64,000 nucleotides of DNA from Roseateles puraquae (GTDB lineage: Bacteria; Pseudomonadota; Gammaproteobacteria; Burkholderiales; Burkholderiaceae_C): NCBI RefSeq assembly GCF_002205845.1, contig NZ_NISI01000001.1:186001-250000 (forward strand), given 5' to 3'. Shown piece after piece: positions 51,697 through 61,076 of this stretch (positions within the stretch are counted from its first letter, which is position 1; every line of letters begins with the position of its first letter). The notes beneath the pieces are model-generated. The model was not told where the DNA came from, searched no databases, and saw only the letters and a program-made list of their open reading frames with translations. A program made the translations under genes and the position numbers.

Positions 51697-52185
51697 ATGC
51701 CCAGCTTCGACACCGTTCTCGAACCCGACCACGTCAAGATCCGCAATGGCGTGGACAACAGCATCAAGGAAATCGGCACCCGCTTTGACTTCAAGGGCAC
51801 GGGCGCCAAGGTGGAACTCAAGGAGAAGGAAATCCACGCCACCGGTGACAGCGAGTTCCAGCTGGAGCAGATCGAAGCCGTGCTCTACGGCAAGCTGACC
51901 AAGCAGGACGTCGTCATCAGCTTCCTGGACAAGCAGGACAAGATCGAGAAGCTCGGCGGCGACAAGGTGCGCCAGGTCTACAAGATCAAGGAAGGCATCG
52001 AGGCCGCGCTCGCCAAGAAGATCGTGGCCTCGCTCAAGGACAGCAAGCTCAAGGTCCAGGCCAGCATCCAGGGCGACGCTGTGCGGGTCACCGGCAAGAA
52101 CCGCGATGACCTGCAACTCGCCATCGCGCACCTGAAGAAGAGCTTCAGCGACACGCCGCTGACCTACAACAACTTCCGCGATTGA
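51697..52185 (+). CDS. yajQ: YajQ family nucleotide-binding protein
   Basis: YajQ proteins bind cyclic di-GMP in Xanthomonas and Pseudomonas and act with transcription regulators; other members have been linked to nucleic acids. The 162-residue protein has the canonical [21 protein letters not shown] start, [14 protein letters not shown] and the end [10 protein letters not shown]-type tail. It is divergent from murB and its stop is three bases before the next start. It is the second protein in the window tied to c-di-GMP. Confidence 0.93.
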   Translation: MPSFDTVLEPDHVKIRNGVDNSIKEIGTRFDFKGTGAKVELKEKEIHATGDSEFQLEQIEAVLYGKLTKQDVVISFLDKQDKIEKLGGDKVRQVYKIKEGIEAALAKKIVASLKDSKLKVQASIQGDAVRVTGKNRDDLQLAIAHLKKSFSDTPLTYNNFRD

Positions 52186-52187
52186 TC

Positions 52188-52835
52188 ATGCGCCGCTTGC
52201 TGCCTGCGTTGCTGCTGCTGACGTCGAGCCTGGCGTTGGCGCAGGACCAGCCGCCGACGCAGGTCGCGCTCAACGGCACGCTGGGCTCGCGGGCGGCGCT
52301 GCTCATCATTGACGGCGAACCCCTCACGGTGCGGGTCGGGGATGCCGTCAAGGGCGTGAAGCTGCTGTCGCTGGAAGACGGGCGCGCCGTCGTGGAATTC
52401 GGCGGCCGGCGCCAGACGCTGGAGCTCGGCGCCGCGCCGGGCCGCATCGCGCCCCAGGCCAGCGAGCCGCGCCAGATCGTGCTGCCCATGGGCCAGGGTG
52501 GGCACTTCACGAGCATCGGCACCATCAACGGCCAGGTCACGAGCTTCCTGGTGGACACCGGCGCCACCACCATCGCCATCAGCCAGGTCGAGGCCGAAAA
52601 GCTGGGCCTCAAGTACCTCTACGGCAAGCGGCTGGTCACGATGACGGCCAACGGCGTTGTGCCGGCCTACCAGCTCCGGCTCAACAGCGTGCGCATCGGC
52701 AGCATCGAGGTGCGTGACGTCGAAGCCATCGTCGTGCCCGGCACCATGCCGCATGTGCTGCTGGGCAACAGCTTCCTGAACCGCTTCCAGATGCGTCGTG
52801 AGAACGATGTCATGACCCTGGAGCTGCGGTACTGA
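52188..52835 (+). CDS. Exported retropepsin-like aspartic protease
   Basis: A 215-residue protein with a signal peptide (1-19, ending LAL-AQ). A linker carries an SH3-like stretch, and a clan AA aspartic protease domain follows (about 100-215), with the active-site motif FLVDTGATTIAIS and the Gly-rich flap region MTANGVVPAYQ. TIGR02281-type proteins of this kind are widespread in proteobacteria; the substrate is unknown. It follows yajQ closely and may share its transcript. Confidence 0.86.
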   Translation: MRRLLPALLLLTSSLALAQDQPPTQVALNGTLGSRAALLIIDGEPLTVRVGDAVKGVKLLSLEDGRAVVEFGGRRQTLELGAAPGRIAPQASEPRQIVLPMGQGGHFTSIGTINGQVTSFLVDTGATTIAISQVEAEKLGLKYLYGKRLVTMTANGVVPAYQLRLNSVRIGSIEVRDVEAIVVPGTMPHVLLGNSFLNRFQMRRENDVMTLELRY

Positions 52836-52873
52836 CCCTGGCCCGTGTCTCGGGCGGGCTTCTGCAAGAATCC

Positions 52874-52891
52874 GCCGGCCTTTCAGCCGGC
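52874..52891 (+). repeat. GC hairpin immediately before the prsT start
   Basis: GCCGGC-CTTTCA-GCCGGC, a perfect 6-bp stem, ends seven bases before the prsT ATG. It occupies the place of a ribosome site, none of which is visible otherwise, so it may limit translation. Confidence 0.4.
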
Positions 52892-52898
52892 CCATCCC

Positions 52899-55715
52899 AT
52901 GTCTCGTCAGCACACCCTTCTCGCTTCTCTCCTGGCCGTGGCCTTGTCCGCCGGCGCAACGGGGGCCGCCCATGCGCAGACACCCAAGGAGAAGGCCGCG
53001 CGCTACTACGAGGATGCGCAGGCGCGCTTCGACCGCAAGGACATTCCAGGCACCATCATCCAGCTGAAGAACGCCCTTCAGGCGGACAAGACGCTGCTGC
53101 CGGTGCAACTGCTCCTGGGCCGCGCACTGCTGATGGACGGCCAGGCCGCGGCCGCCGAGGTGGCCATCACCGAAGCCCTGCGGCTCGGGGTGGATCGCGC
53201 CGAGGTGGCCCTGATCCTCGGGCAGGCCCTGCTGGCCCAGGGCAAGCACCAGCAGGTGCTCGACAACCCCGTGCTGGCGCCCGCGGGCCTGCCCGCCGAC
53301 ACCCGCATGAACCTGCTGCTGCTGCGCTCCAAGGCCTATGGCGAGCGGGGTGACTCCGCGAATGCGCTGCAGGCCATCGAAGAGGCGCGCAGCATCGACC
53401 GCAACGCGCCTGACACCTGGCTGGCCGAGGTGCCGGTACGCCTTCGTGCCGGTCAGTTCAAGGAGGCCACGGCCGCGGCCGACACGGCGCTGAAGCTCGC
53501 CCCCTCGTCCGCCGAGGCCGTCTACCAGCGCGGGACCATCGCGCACCTGCGCTCGGACGTTCCGGGCGCCCTCAAGCTGTACACCAGGGCGCTCGAGCTG
53601 GATCCGAGCCACATCGAGTCGCGCATCGCCCGCGCCGGGCTGTACATCGACACGCGACAGGACGCCGAAGCTGCGGCCGACATCGAAGAAGCCCGCAAGC
53701 GCTCGCCCCGTGAACCGCGCGCCGCCTACATGAAGGCGGTGCTGCTGGAGCGCGCAGGCGACCGGGTCAAGGCGAAGGCGGCACTCGGCGAGGTGGTGGG
53801 CTTTCTGGATGCGGTGCCGATCGAGTTCATCCGCTACCGCCCGCAGATGCTGCTGCTGGCGGGCCTCGCACATTTCGGGCTTGAGGAGTTCGGCAAGGCC
53901 AAGCCCTTCCTGGACCTGTTCTGCCGCGCCCAGCCCAGCACGCCGGCCAGCAAGGTGCTGGCGCGCATCTATGCGCAGGAGAACAACGTCGATCGGGCGA
54001 TTGAGCTGCTCGAGGGCTATCGACGTGCCTACCCGAACGACGGCCAGGCGCTGATCCAGCTGTCGGCCGCCTACATGGCCAAGGGCCGCGCGAACAAGGC
54101 TACCGAGTTGCTCGAAGCGGCGCTGAAGACCCGCGACGCGCCGGAGTACCACACGGCGCTCGGCATCGCCCTCAGCCAGAGCGGCGACAGCAGCGCCGCC
54201 CAGGCCCAGCTCGAAGCCGCCATCAAGAAGGACCCACGCCAGATCCAGGCCGGCATGGCCCTCGTCCCATTGCTGCTGCGCGACAACCAGGCCGCCAAGG
54301 CGGCCCAGCTGGCCGACCAACTGCTGCGTCAGGAACCTGGCAATGCGACGCTGCTGAACCTGGCCGGCGTGGCCAAGGCCCAGGCGGGCGACTTTGGAGG
54401 CGCGCGACGCCACTTCGAGGCCGCCGCCATGATCGACAACAAGCAGGTGGCCCCGCAACTCGGGCTGGCACGCCTGGACATCGCGACGCGAGCCTACGAC
54501 AGCGCCATTCGCCGCCTCAAGGCCATTCTCAAGGCCGACGAGCGCAACGCCGAAGCCACCTACGACATGGCTGTGGTGCTGCAGCGCACGGGCAAGCTGG
54601 ACGAAGCCCAGCGCTACTTGGAGCGCGCGGCCGAGCTCAGCGGCAAAACCGACCTGCGCGCCGACTACGCCCTCGTCGACCTGCACCTGAAGACCAACCG
54701 CCCCGCGGTCGCCCTCGAAAGCGCCAAGGTGCTGCTGGGCAAGGCCCCCGAAGACGTGACGGCGCTGTGCACCTATGCGCGCGTGCAACTCGTCAACGGC
54801 GACAACGCCGGCGCGCGCCAGACCCTGATCGCCGCCTCACGCCGTGCCGGCTTCGACCCCGAGCTGCAAACCAGCGTAGCGGCCCTGCAGGTGGCCGCCG
54901 GTGACGACGCCTCGGCGGCCTACAGCCTCGACAAGGCGCTGAGCAACAACCCGGACTTTGTTCCGGCGATCGCCTTGCTGGCCGGGGTGGAGTTGCGTCG
55001 CAACGACCTCGCCAAGTCGGAAGCCCGGGCGCGGCGCATCATCCAGCTGCAACCCAAGCTCGCCATCGGGCATCAACTGCTGGGCGACGTGGCCCTGGCC
55101 CGCGGCCAGTCGCGCCCGGCCATCGATGCCTACCGCCAGGCCTTCAAGATCCAGGCCAGCTCGGCCACGGCGCTGCAACTCGTGCGCATGCTCAGCGCGC
55201 AGGGTGAAGCGGCCGAAGCGACCAGCACCGCCAGCCAATGGCTCAAGAGCAACCCGGGCGATGCCGCCATGCACAAGGCCTTGGGCGACCACCTGGCGCG
55301 CAACCGTGACTTCACGCGGGCTCGCAGCGAGTACGAAGCGGCCGTCAAGCTCGCACCCAACGACGCGCAGGCCCTGAACAACCTCGCCAATGTGCTGATC
55401 AAGCTGAAGGACTACAAGGCGGCCATCAGCACCGCGGAACTGGCGTTGAGCAAGGGCAACAACGAGCCCATCATCGTGGACACCCTGGGCTGGGCCCTCT
55501 TCCAGGATGGGCAGATCGACGCGGCACTGCTGCGCCTGCGTGACGCCCGGTTGCGTTCGCCGAGCAACCCGGAAGTCCGCTACCACCTGGCCGCGACCCT
55601 GGCCAAGGCAGGCAAGCGCGCCGAGGCCCGGGACGAATTGCAGGCCGCGCTGCGTGAAAACCTGCCGTTCGAGGGCAAGGCGGAGGCCAAGGCCCTGCTG
55701 GACACACTCAAGTAA
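52899..55715 (+). CDS. prsT: PEP-CTERM system TPR protein PrsT
   Basis: A 938-residue protein with a Sec signal peptide (1-27, ending AHA-Q) followed by about 20 tetratricopeptide repeats. The pattern of the PEP-CTERM TPR family (TIGR02917) is clear from AARYYEDAQARFDRKDIPGTIIQLKNAL near the start. The lipobox of many members is absent, so it may be soluble in the periplasm. PrsT is part of the exosortase/EPS locus in related bacteria; the other genes of that locus are not in this window. A PEP-CTERM target gene follows on the same strand. Confidence 0.9.
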   Translation: MSRQHTLLASLLAVALSAGATGAAHAQTPKEKAARYYEDAQARFDRKDIPGTIIQLKNALQADKTLLPVQLLLGRALLMDGQAAAAEVAITEALRLGVDRAEVALILGQALLAQGKHQQVLDNPVLAPAGLPADTRMNLLLLRSKAYGERGDSANALQAIEEARSIDRNAPDTWLAEVPVRLRAGQFKEATAAADTALKLAPSSAEAVYQRGTIAHLRSDVPGALKLYTRALELDPSHIESRIARAGLYIDTRQDAEAAADIEEARKRSPREPRAAYMKAVLLERAGDRVKAKAALGEVVGFLDAVPIEFIRYRPQMLLLAGLAHFGLEEFGKAKPFLDLFCRAQPSTPASKVLARIYAQENNVDRAIELLEGYRRAYPNDGQALIQLSAAYMAKGRANKATELLEAALKTRDAPEYHTALGIALSQSGDSSAAQAQLEAAIKKDPRQIQAGMALVPLLLRDNQAAKAAQLADQLLRQEPGNATLLNLAGVAKAQAGDFGGARRHFEAAAMIDNKQVAPQLGLARLDIATRAYDSAIRRLKAILKADERNAEATYDMAVVLQRTGKLDEAQRYLERAAELSGKTDLRADYALVDLHLKTNRPAVALESAKVLLGKAPEDVTALCTYARVQLVNGDNAGARQTLIAASRRAGFDPELQTSVAALQVAAGDDASAAYSLDKALSNNPDFVPAIALLAGVELRRNDLAKSEARARRIIQLQPKLAIGHQLLGDVALARGQSRPAIDAYRQAFKIQASSATALQLVRMLSAQGEAAEATSTASQWLKSNPGDAAMHKALGDHLARNRDFTRARSEYEAAVKLAPNDAQALNNLANVLIKLKDYKAAISTAELALSKGNNEPIIVDTLGWALFQDGQIDAALLRLRDARLRSPSNPEVRYHLAATLAKAGKRAEARDELQAALRENLPFEGKAEAKALLDTLK

Positions 55716-55818
55716 GGGGGCCGCGGGCATCGCGCCGGCTGTCGGGCGCTTTTACACTGCGTCACATCCGACAACCCCCACCAGAGCTAAAGGGTTGATC
55801 CAGGAGGAAATTCCCGGC

Positions 55819-55836
55819 TTGGCACGAACCCTGCTT
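55819..55836 (+). promoter_or_regulatory. Sigma-54 promoter of the PEP-CTERM gene
   Basis: TTGGCACGAACCCTGCTT has GG and GC exactly ten bases apart and matches TTGGCAC-N5-TTGCW at all but one or two positions. It lies 40 bases upstream of the ATG at 55877. PEP-CTERM genes in this group are often controlled by the PrsK/PrsR two-component system through sigma-54. Confidence 0.8.
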
Positions 55837-55876
55837 GGAAGCTGACAACGAAACAACGCTCGCGAAGAAAGCACAC

Positions 55877-56701
55877 ATGATGTTCAGCCAAAACAAAAAG
55901 CTTGTGATGCAGGGTCTCCTCGGCGCCGCGATGGCCCTCGCCTCGGCGTCCAGCATGGCCGCGTCCAGCTGGGGTCTGGACGGCTGCTCGACCAGCACGG
56001 GCGGGGTCAACTACGGCAACGTGTACACCTGCGGCTCCACGGGTGGCACGTCGGCGAACGTGACCGTCTCGGCGTTCGGCTCCAACGCTGGCGTGTATGA
56101 CGTGGCCTACCTGAAGCAGAACGGCACGAGCTACGGCTTCGGCGTGGCCAGCAAAGACGAAAAGATCAACGTCTCCGCGCCTGACCACTCGATGGACAAC
56201 AACCCGGGCTCCACGGTGCCGGATTTGATCCTCCTGAAGTTCGACACCAAGGTGGCCCTGAACGCCATCACGCTGGGCTGGTCCCAGAGCGATGCCGACA
56301 TCACCGTCATGGCCTATGACGGCTCGAGCGCGCCGGTGATCACGGGCAAGACCGCCAGCAATCTGCGCGGCACGGCCGCCCAGGGTTGGACCATGGTCGC
56401 CAACTACGGCGATGCTGACCCCGCCGGCGCTACGGGCTACAGCTCCAGCGGCACTGACATCCGCTACGTGAACAGCAGCAACGTCACCGCCAGCTGGTGG
56501 CTGATCAGCGCCTACAACGCCGGCTTCGGTGGCGGCACGCTCGACAACCTGACCGACTACGTCAAGCTGCTGGGCGTCTCCACCAAGGACGTGACCAACA
56601 ACAACAATGGTCGCGTGCCCGAGCCGGCCAGCCTGGCGCTGGTGGGCCTGGCCCTGGTCGGCGCCGCGAGCGCTCGCCGCAAGGCCAAGAAGTCGGCCTG
56701 A
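55877..56701 (+). CDS. PEP-CTERM sorting domain protein
   Basis: A 274-residue secreted protein: a signal peptide (about 1-28, AMALASASSMAA-S), a Gly/Ser/Asn-rich beta domain with two cysteines near the start, and a C-terminal sorting signal. That signal is VPEPASLALVGLALVGAASARRKAK, that is, the PEP motif, a membrane helix and a basic tail (from about residue 247). Such proteins are cleaved by exosortase and placed in or on the exopolysaccharide matrix. It is transcribed from a sigma-54-type promoter and has its own strong terminator. The two ATGs at 55877 and 55880 are equally possible. Confidence 0.92.
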   Translation: MMFSQNKKLVMQGLLGAAMALASASSMAASSWGLDGCSTSTGGVNYGNVYTCGSTGGTSANVTVSAFGSNAGVYDVAYLKQNGTSYGFGVASKDEKINVSAPDHSMDNNPGSTVPDLILLKFDTKVALNAITLGWSQSDADITVMAYDGSSAPVITGKTASNLRGTAAQGWTMVANYGDADPAGATGYSSSGTDIRYVNSSNVTASWWLISAYNAGFGGGTLDNLTDYVKLLGVSTKDVTNNNNGRVPEPASLALVGLALVGAASARRKAKKSA

Positions 56702-56725
56702 TCGAACGCCGCTCAGCCCAAGACA

Positions 56726-56751
56726 AGGCGCTCCTCGGAGCGCCTTTTTTT
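56726..56751 (+). terminator. Rho-independent terminator of the PEP-CTERM gene
   Basis: AGGCGCTC-CTCG-GAGCGCCT is a perfect 8-bp stem with a four-base loop, followed by seven T bases. It starts 25 bases after the stop codon. Confidence 0.92.
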
Positions 56752-56862
56752 CATGCCTTCGGACAGCCACTCGGCGCCGTGGGGGCTGTCCCTGGCCGGA
56801 CAGCCAGGATGCGAACGACCGTGCTAAAACGCGGCGCATTCCCCACGACAACGAAGCGAGAC

Positions 56863-58062
56863 ATGGACCTCAACTTCACCGATGCGGAGCTCGCCTTCCG
56901 CGCCGAGGTGCGCGACTGGGTGCGTGCCAACCTGCCGGCAGACATCGCCCACAAGGTGCGCCATGCGCTGCGCCTGAGCAAGGACGACATGCAGCGCTGG
57001 GCGCGCATCCTCGGCACCAAGGGCTGGCACGGCTGGGCCTGGCCCAAGCAGTTCGGCGGCCCGGGCTGGAACGCCGTGCAGCGCCATCTGTTCGAAGAGG
57101 AATGCGCCCTCGCCTGCGCGCCGCGCATCGTGCCGTTCGGCCCGGTGATGGTGGCGCCGGTCATCATGGCCTTCGGCACGCCGGAGCAGCAGCAGCGCTT
57201 CCTGCCCGGCATCATGAGCGGTGAGGTGTGGTGGAGCCAGGGCTACAGCGAACCCGGCTCAGGCTCTGACCTGGCATCGCTGAAATGCCGCGCCGAGCGC
57301 CAGGGCAACAAATACATCGTCAACGGCCAGAAAACCTGGACGACCCTCGGCCAGTACGGCGACTGGATCTTCTGCCTGGTGCGCACCTCCAACGAGGGCA
57401 AGCCCCAGACCGGCATCAGCTTCCTGCTGATCGACATGAAGTCGCCCGGCGTCACGGTCAAGCCCATCATCATGCTCGACGGCGAGCACGAGGTGAACGA
57501 GGTCTGGTTCGACAACGTCGAAGTGCCGGTGGAGAACCTCATCGGCGAAGAGAACAAGGGCTGGACCTACGCCAAGCACCTGCTCTCGCACGAGCGCACC
57601 AACATCGCCGACGTGAACCGCGCCAAGCGCGAGCTGGAGCGCCTCAAGCGCATCGCCACCGCTGAGGGGCTGATGGAAGACTCGCGCTTCCGCGACCAGA
57701 TCGCGCTGTGCGAAGTGGACGTGGTGGCGCTGGAGATGATGGTGCTGCGCGTGCTGTCGGGTGAACGCACCGGCAAGCAGCCGCTTGACGTCGCCGGCCT
57801 GCTGAAGATCCGCGGCAGTGAACTGCAGCAGCGCTACACCGAGCTGATGATGCTGGCTGGCGGTCCGCTTGCCCTGCCCCATGTGCTGGAGGCCATGGAG
57901 GCCGGCTGGCAGGGCGACCAATGGCTGGGCGGCGCCTGGATTGGCGGCGCCTCGCACGCCATCCCGCTGACGGGCAACTACCTGAACGTGCGCAAGACCA
58001 CCATCTACGGCGGCTCGAACGAAGTGCAACGCAACATCGTCGCGCAGACGGTGCTCGGCTGA
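56863..58062 (+). CDS. Acyl-CoA dehydrogenase, large subunit of a probable heteromeric pair
   Basis: A 399-residue FAD-dependent acyl-CoA dehydrogenase. Motifs are the FAD/substrate signature QGYSEPGSGSDLASLKC, WTTLGQYGDWIF, and the C-terminal YGGSNEVQRNIVAQTVLG. It starts MDLNFTDAELAFRAEVRDWV. In pimeloyl-CoA dehydrogenase (PimC/PimD) and some other systems, a large subunit of this kind is encoded beside a small one, as here, 18 bases upstream. The substrate (dicarboxylyl-, steroid- or branched acyl-CoA) cannot be told from sequence. Confidence 0.9.
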   Translation: MDLNFTDAELAFRAEVRDWVRANLPADIAHKVRHALRLSKDDMQRWARILGTKGWHGWAWPKQFGGPGWNAVQRHLFEEECALACAPRIVPFGPVMVAPVIMAFGTPEQQQRFLPGIMSGEVWWSQGYSEPGSGSDLASLKCRAERQGNKYIVNGQKTWTTLGQYGDWIFCLVRTSNEGKPQTGISFLLIDMKSPGVTVKPIIMLDGEHEVNEVWFDNVEVPVENLIGEENKGWTYAKHLLSHERTNIADVNRAKRELERLKRIATAEGLMEDSRFRDQIALCEVDVVALEMMVLRVLSGERTGKQPLDVAGLLKIRGSELQQRYTELMMLAGGPLALPHVLEAMEAGWQGDQWLGGAWIGGASHAIPLTGNYLNVRKTTIYGGSNEVQRNIVAQTVLG

Positions 58063-58080
58063 CCGAGGGAGACAGACACC

Positions 58081-59208
58081 ATGGATTTCGATTTCACGGA
58101 AGACCAGGAAGCCCTGCGCGACGCGGTGCGCCGCTTCGTCGACAAGGACTACGACTTTGAACGCCGCAAGGCCATCGTGCGCGCCGGCGGCTTCGACCGC
58201 GGCGTGTGGGACGGCCTGGCCGGGCTGGGCCTCACGGCGCTGGCCGTGCCCGAGAGCCATGGCGGCCTGGGCTTTGGCGCCGTCGAGGCGATGGTGGTCA
58301 TGGAGGAACTGGGCCGCGGCCTGGTCATGGAGCCCATCGCCCAGGGCGCATTGATCGCGCCCGCCTTGCTGGCCCAAGCCCCGCAAGCGCTGCAAAGCGA
58401 CTGGCTGCCGCGCATCGCCGGCGGCGAAGCCCTGGTCGTGCTGGCACACCAGGAGGCCAAGTCCCGCTACCACCTGAATCGCGTCGCCACCCGCGCGGTG
58501 GACGGCCGGCTGACCGGCGTCAAGAGCCTGGTGCCCGCCGGTGACGTGGCCGATGCCTTCATCGTGCCGGCGCGCGTGTCGGGCGCCGACGATGCCGCCG
58601 AGGGCGTCGCGCTTTACCTGGTGGAGCGCGCCTCGGCCGGCGTCCACACCCGGGCTTACTCGCTGCACGACGGCTCGCGTGCCGCGGAAGTGCACTTTGA
58701 GAACGCAGCGGGCCAGCTCATTGCCGGGCCCGACGCGGGACTGGCCTTGCTGGAGCTCGCGGCGGACATCGGCATTGCCGCGCAGGCTGCGGAAGCGGTC
58801 GGCGTGATGGAGAAGTTCCTGGCGCTGACGACCGAGTACATGAACACCCGCAAGCAGTTCGGCGTGGCCATCAGCAGCTTCCAGGCACTGCGCCACCGCG
58901 CGGCCGACGTGAAGATGCAGCTCGAACTGGCCCGCTCCATGAGCTACTACGCGACGCTGCGCCTGGGTGACGCGCCCGCGGTGCGCCGCCGCGCGCTGTC
59001 GCAGGCCAAGGTGCAACTCGGCCAGGCCATGCGCTTCGTCGGCCAGCAATGCACCCAGCTGCACGGCGGCATCGGCGTCACCGACGAATACATCGGCAGC
59101 CACTACTTCAAGCGCCTGACCGTCATGGAGATGCAGTGGGGCGACACCCTGCACCACCTCGGCGAAGTGAGCGCGCGGATGCAGGACACCGCGGGCGTCT
59201 TCGCCTGA
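58081..59208 (+). CDS. Acyl-CoA dehydrogenase, small subunit of a probable heteromeric pair
   Basis: A 375-residue paralogue of the dehydrogenase before it, starting MDFDFTEDQEALRDAVRRFVD. It keeps the general fold (LTALAVPESHGGLGFG, MNTRKQFGVAISSFQ, TQLHGGIGVTDEY). At the end, EMQWGDTLHHL stands where a catalytic YEGT-type motif would be, so it probably lacks an active base there. That pattern fits a non-catalytic or regulatory partner in a PimC/PimD-like complex. Its stop lies 32 bases before the pseudouridine synthase start I chose. Confidence 0.88.
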   Translation: MDFDFTEDQEALRDAVRRFVDKDYDFERRKAIVRAGGFDRGVWDGLAGLGLTALAVPESHGGLGFGAVEAMVVMEELGRGLVMEPIAQGALIAPALLAQAPQALQSDWLPRIAGGEALVVLAHQEAKSRYHLNRVATRAVDGRLTGVKSLVPAGDVADAFIVPARVSGADDAAEGVALYLVERASAGVHTRAYSLHDGSRAAEVHFENAAGQLIAGPDAGLALLELAADIGIAAQAAEAVGVMEKFLALTTEYMNTRKQFGVAISSFQALRHRAADVKMQLELARSMSYYATLRLGDAPAVRRRALSQAKVQLGQAMRFVGQQCTQLHGGIGVTDEYIGSHYFKRLTVMEMQWGDTLHHLGEVSARMQDTAGVFA

Positions 59209-59240
59209 TGCGACCCCGGCATGGCCCGACAATCGCGGCC

Positions 59241-59972
59241 ATGCCAAAACCGCAGCGTCTCGACCAGATCCTCTTCTCCCAAGGCTTCGGCACCCGGCGC
59301 CTGTGCGCCGGCCTGATCCTGAACGGAGAAGTGAGCGTGGGTGGCGAGGTCGTGGACGACCCCGACGCCGAATTCGACACCACCGGCTTCGCCTTCGAGA
59401 TCGGTGGCGTCTCCTGGCCCTACTTCGACAAGGCCTTGATCCTGCTGAACAAGCCGGCGGGCTACGAGTGCTCTCAAAAGCCCAAGCATCACCCGAGCGT
59501 GATGAGCCTGCTGCCGGCGCCACTGCGCGAGCGCGGCGTCCAGCCCATCGGGCGGCTGGACGAAGACACCACCGGCCTGCTGCTGCTGACCGATGACGGC
59601 GCCCTCATCCACAAGCTCACCTCGCCCAAGCACCACGTGCCCAAGGTGTATGAGGCGCGCTGCAAGCATCCCCTCACCGATGGCATGGTCGAGCAGTTGC
59701 TCGCCGGCGTCGAGCTCAAGGAGCCCGAAGGCAAGTTCCAGCGCCCGCCGGAAATCACCCAGGCCGAAGGTGCCGAGATCGTCGACGAGACCTTGCTGCG
59801 CCTGACGCTCGTGGAGGGCAAGTACCACCAGGTCAAGCGCATGGTGGCGGCGGTGGGCAACCGGGTCGAAGCCTTGCACCGGCCGCAGTTCGGTGCACTG
59901 AGCTTGCCGGCCGACCTGGCGCCGGGGCAATGGCGCTGGGTCGGCAGCCCGGCCGAGGTCTGGGGACAATGA
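59241..59972 (+). CDS. rsuA: 16S rRNA pseudouridine synthase (RsuA family)
   Basis: RsuA makes pseudouridine 516 in 16S rRNA; some family members act elsewhere. The 243-residue protein has an S4-like N-terminal domain (RLDQILFSQGFGTRRLCAGLI) and the catalytic motif GRLDEDTTGLLLLTDDG (Asp), then HVPKVYEARC and EGKYHQVKRM. A longer form could begin at the ATG at 59208 that overlaps the previous stop. Its own stop overlaps the ribF start (ATGA). Confidence 0.88.
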   Translation: MPKPQRLDQILFSQGFGTRRLCAGLILNGEVSVGGEVVDDPDAEFDTTGFAFEIGGVSWPYFDKALILLNKPAGYECSQKPKHHPSVMSLLPAPLRERGVQPIGRLDEDTTGLLLLTDDGALIHKLTSPKHHVPKVYEARCKHPLTDGMVEQLLAGVELKEPEGKFQRPPEITQAEGAEIVDETLLRLTLVEGKYHQVKRMVAAVGNRVEALHRPQFGALSLPADLAPGQWRWVGSPAEVWGQ

Positions 59973-61003
59973 CGGGCATGCGAGTTTTCAGAGGCTTTCA
60001 CCACCCCGGCATCGCGCCCGCCTGTGCGCTGACCATTGGCAATTTCGACGGTGTGCACCGCGGTCACCAGGCGATGCTCGCGCTGCTGCAGTCCGAGGCC
60101 CGGCACCGGGGCCTGCCGACCTGCGTGATGACCTTCGAGCCCCATCCGCGTGACTTCTTCGCCGCGCGCCTGAACAAGCCCGAGATGGCACCGCGGCGCA
60201 TTGCCACGCTGCGAGACAAGCTGGTCGAGCTGGAGCGCTGCGGCGTCGATCAGGTCGTCATCCTGCGCTTCGACGAGCGGCTGGCCAGCCTGGCGCCGCA
60301 GGATTTCATCCGTCAGGTGCTGATCGACGGGCTGGGGGCGCGCTATGTCCTGGTCGGCGATGACTTCCGATTCGGCGCCAAGCGGCTGGGGGACTATGCG
60401 ACGCTCGACGCGGCCGGTCGTGCCCAGGGTTTCGACGTCGCCCGCATGATGAGCTACGAGGTCCATGGCCTGCGGGTCAGCAGTTCGGCCGTGCGTGATG
60501 CGCTGGCGGCAGGCGACATGGCCGCCGCTGCGGCCCTGCTGGGCCGGCCCTATGCCATCTCGGGCCACATCTCCCATGGCCGCAAGCTCGGCCGGCAACT
60601 CGGTGAAAGCGTTCCCGGGGCGGCCGACGGTTTCCGCACCCTGAACCTCCGCTTCCCGCACGACAAGCCCGCCGCGCACGGCATCTTCGCGGTACAGGTG
60701 CATGGCCTCACGCGCGAGCCGCTGCCCGGCGTGGCGGGCCTGGGCAACCGGCCCACCGTGGAAGACGCCGGTCGCGTGCTGCTCGAGGTTCACTGCCTGG
60801 ACTGGCCTGCCGAACAGCTCGGGCCCGAAGGGGGCTACGGTAAACTGGCCCGCGTGGAACTGCTGCACAAACTCCGCGACGAAGCCAAGTACGACGGGCT
60901 GGACGCGCTCACGGCCGCCATCCGGGCGGACACCGAGTCGGCACGCGCCTTCCTGGCCACCCACGCCGCACAGCGTCGCCAGACCACGCGCGACCGAATT
61001 TGA
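59969..61003 (+). CDS. ribF: Bifunctional riboflavin kinase/FAD synthetase
   Basis: RibF phosphorylates riboflavin to FMN and adenylylates FMN to FAD. The protein (344 residues from the ATG at 59969, 341 from that at 59978) has an N-terminal nucleotidyltransferase domain with [13 protein letters not shown] and [11 protein letters not shown]-terminal kinase domain follows, with [16 protein letters not shown] and LGNRPTV. RibF next to ileS and lspA is a common proteobacterial order. The start overlaps the rsuA stop. Confidence 0.95.
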   Translation: MTGMRVFRGFHHPGIAPACALTIGNFDGVHRGHQAMLALLQSEARHRGLPTCVMTFEPHPRDFFAARLNKPEMAPRRIATLRDKLVELERCGVDQVVILRFDERLASLAPQDFIRQVLIDGLGARYVLVGDDFRFGAKRLGDYATLDAAGRAQGFDVARMMSYEVHGLRVSSSAVRDALAAGDMAAAAALLGRPYAISGHISHGRKLGRQLGESVPGAADGFRTLNLRFPHDKPAAHGIFAVQVHGLTREPLPGVAGLGNRPTVEDAGRVLLEVHCLDWPAEQLGPEGGYGKLARVELLHKLRDEAKYDGLDALTAAIRADTESARAFLATHAAQRRQTTRDRI

Positions 61004-61076
61004 AGCGGCGCCCCGCCGCTCTCATTCCACCCTCCTTCGCCTTCCGACCGCCAGGCTCGCCGCCTGGCCGCATGCC

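Noticed and set aside
52899-55715. Nucleotide tandem repeats in prsT
   Set aside because: The repetition is at the protein level (TPR units); the DNA copies are too diverged to be a tandem repeat.
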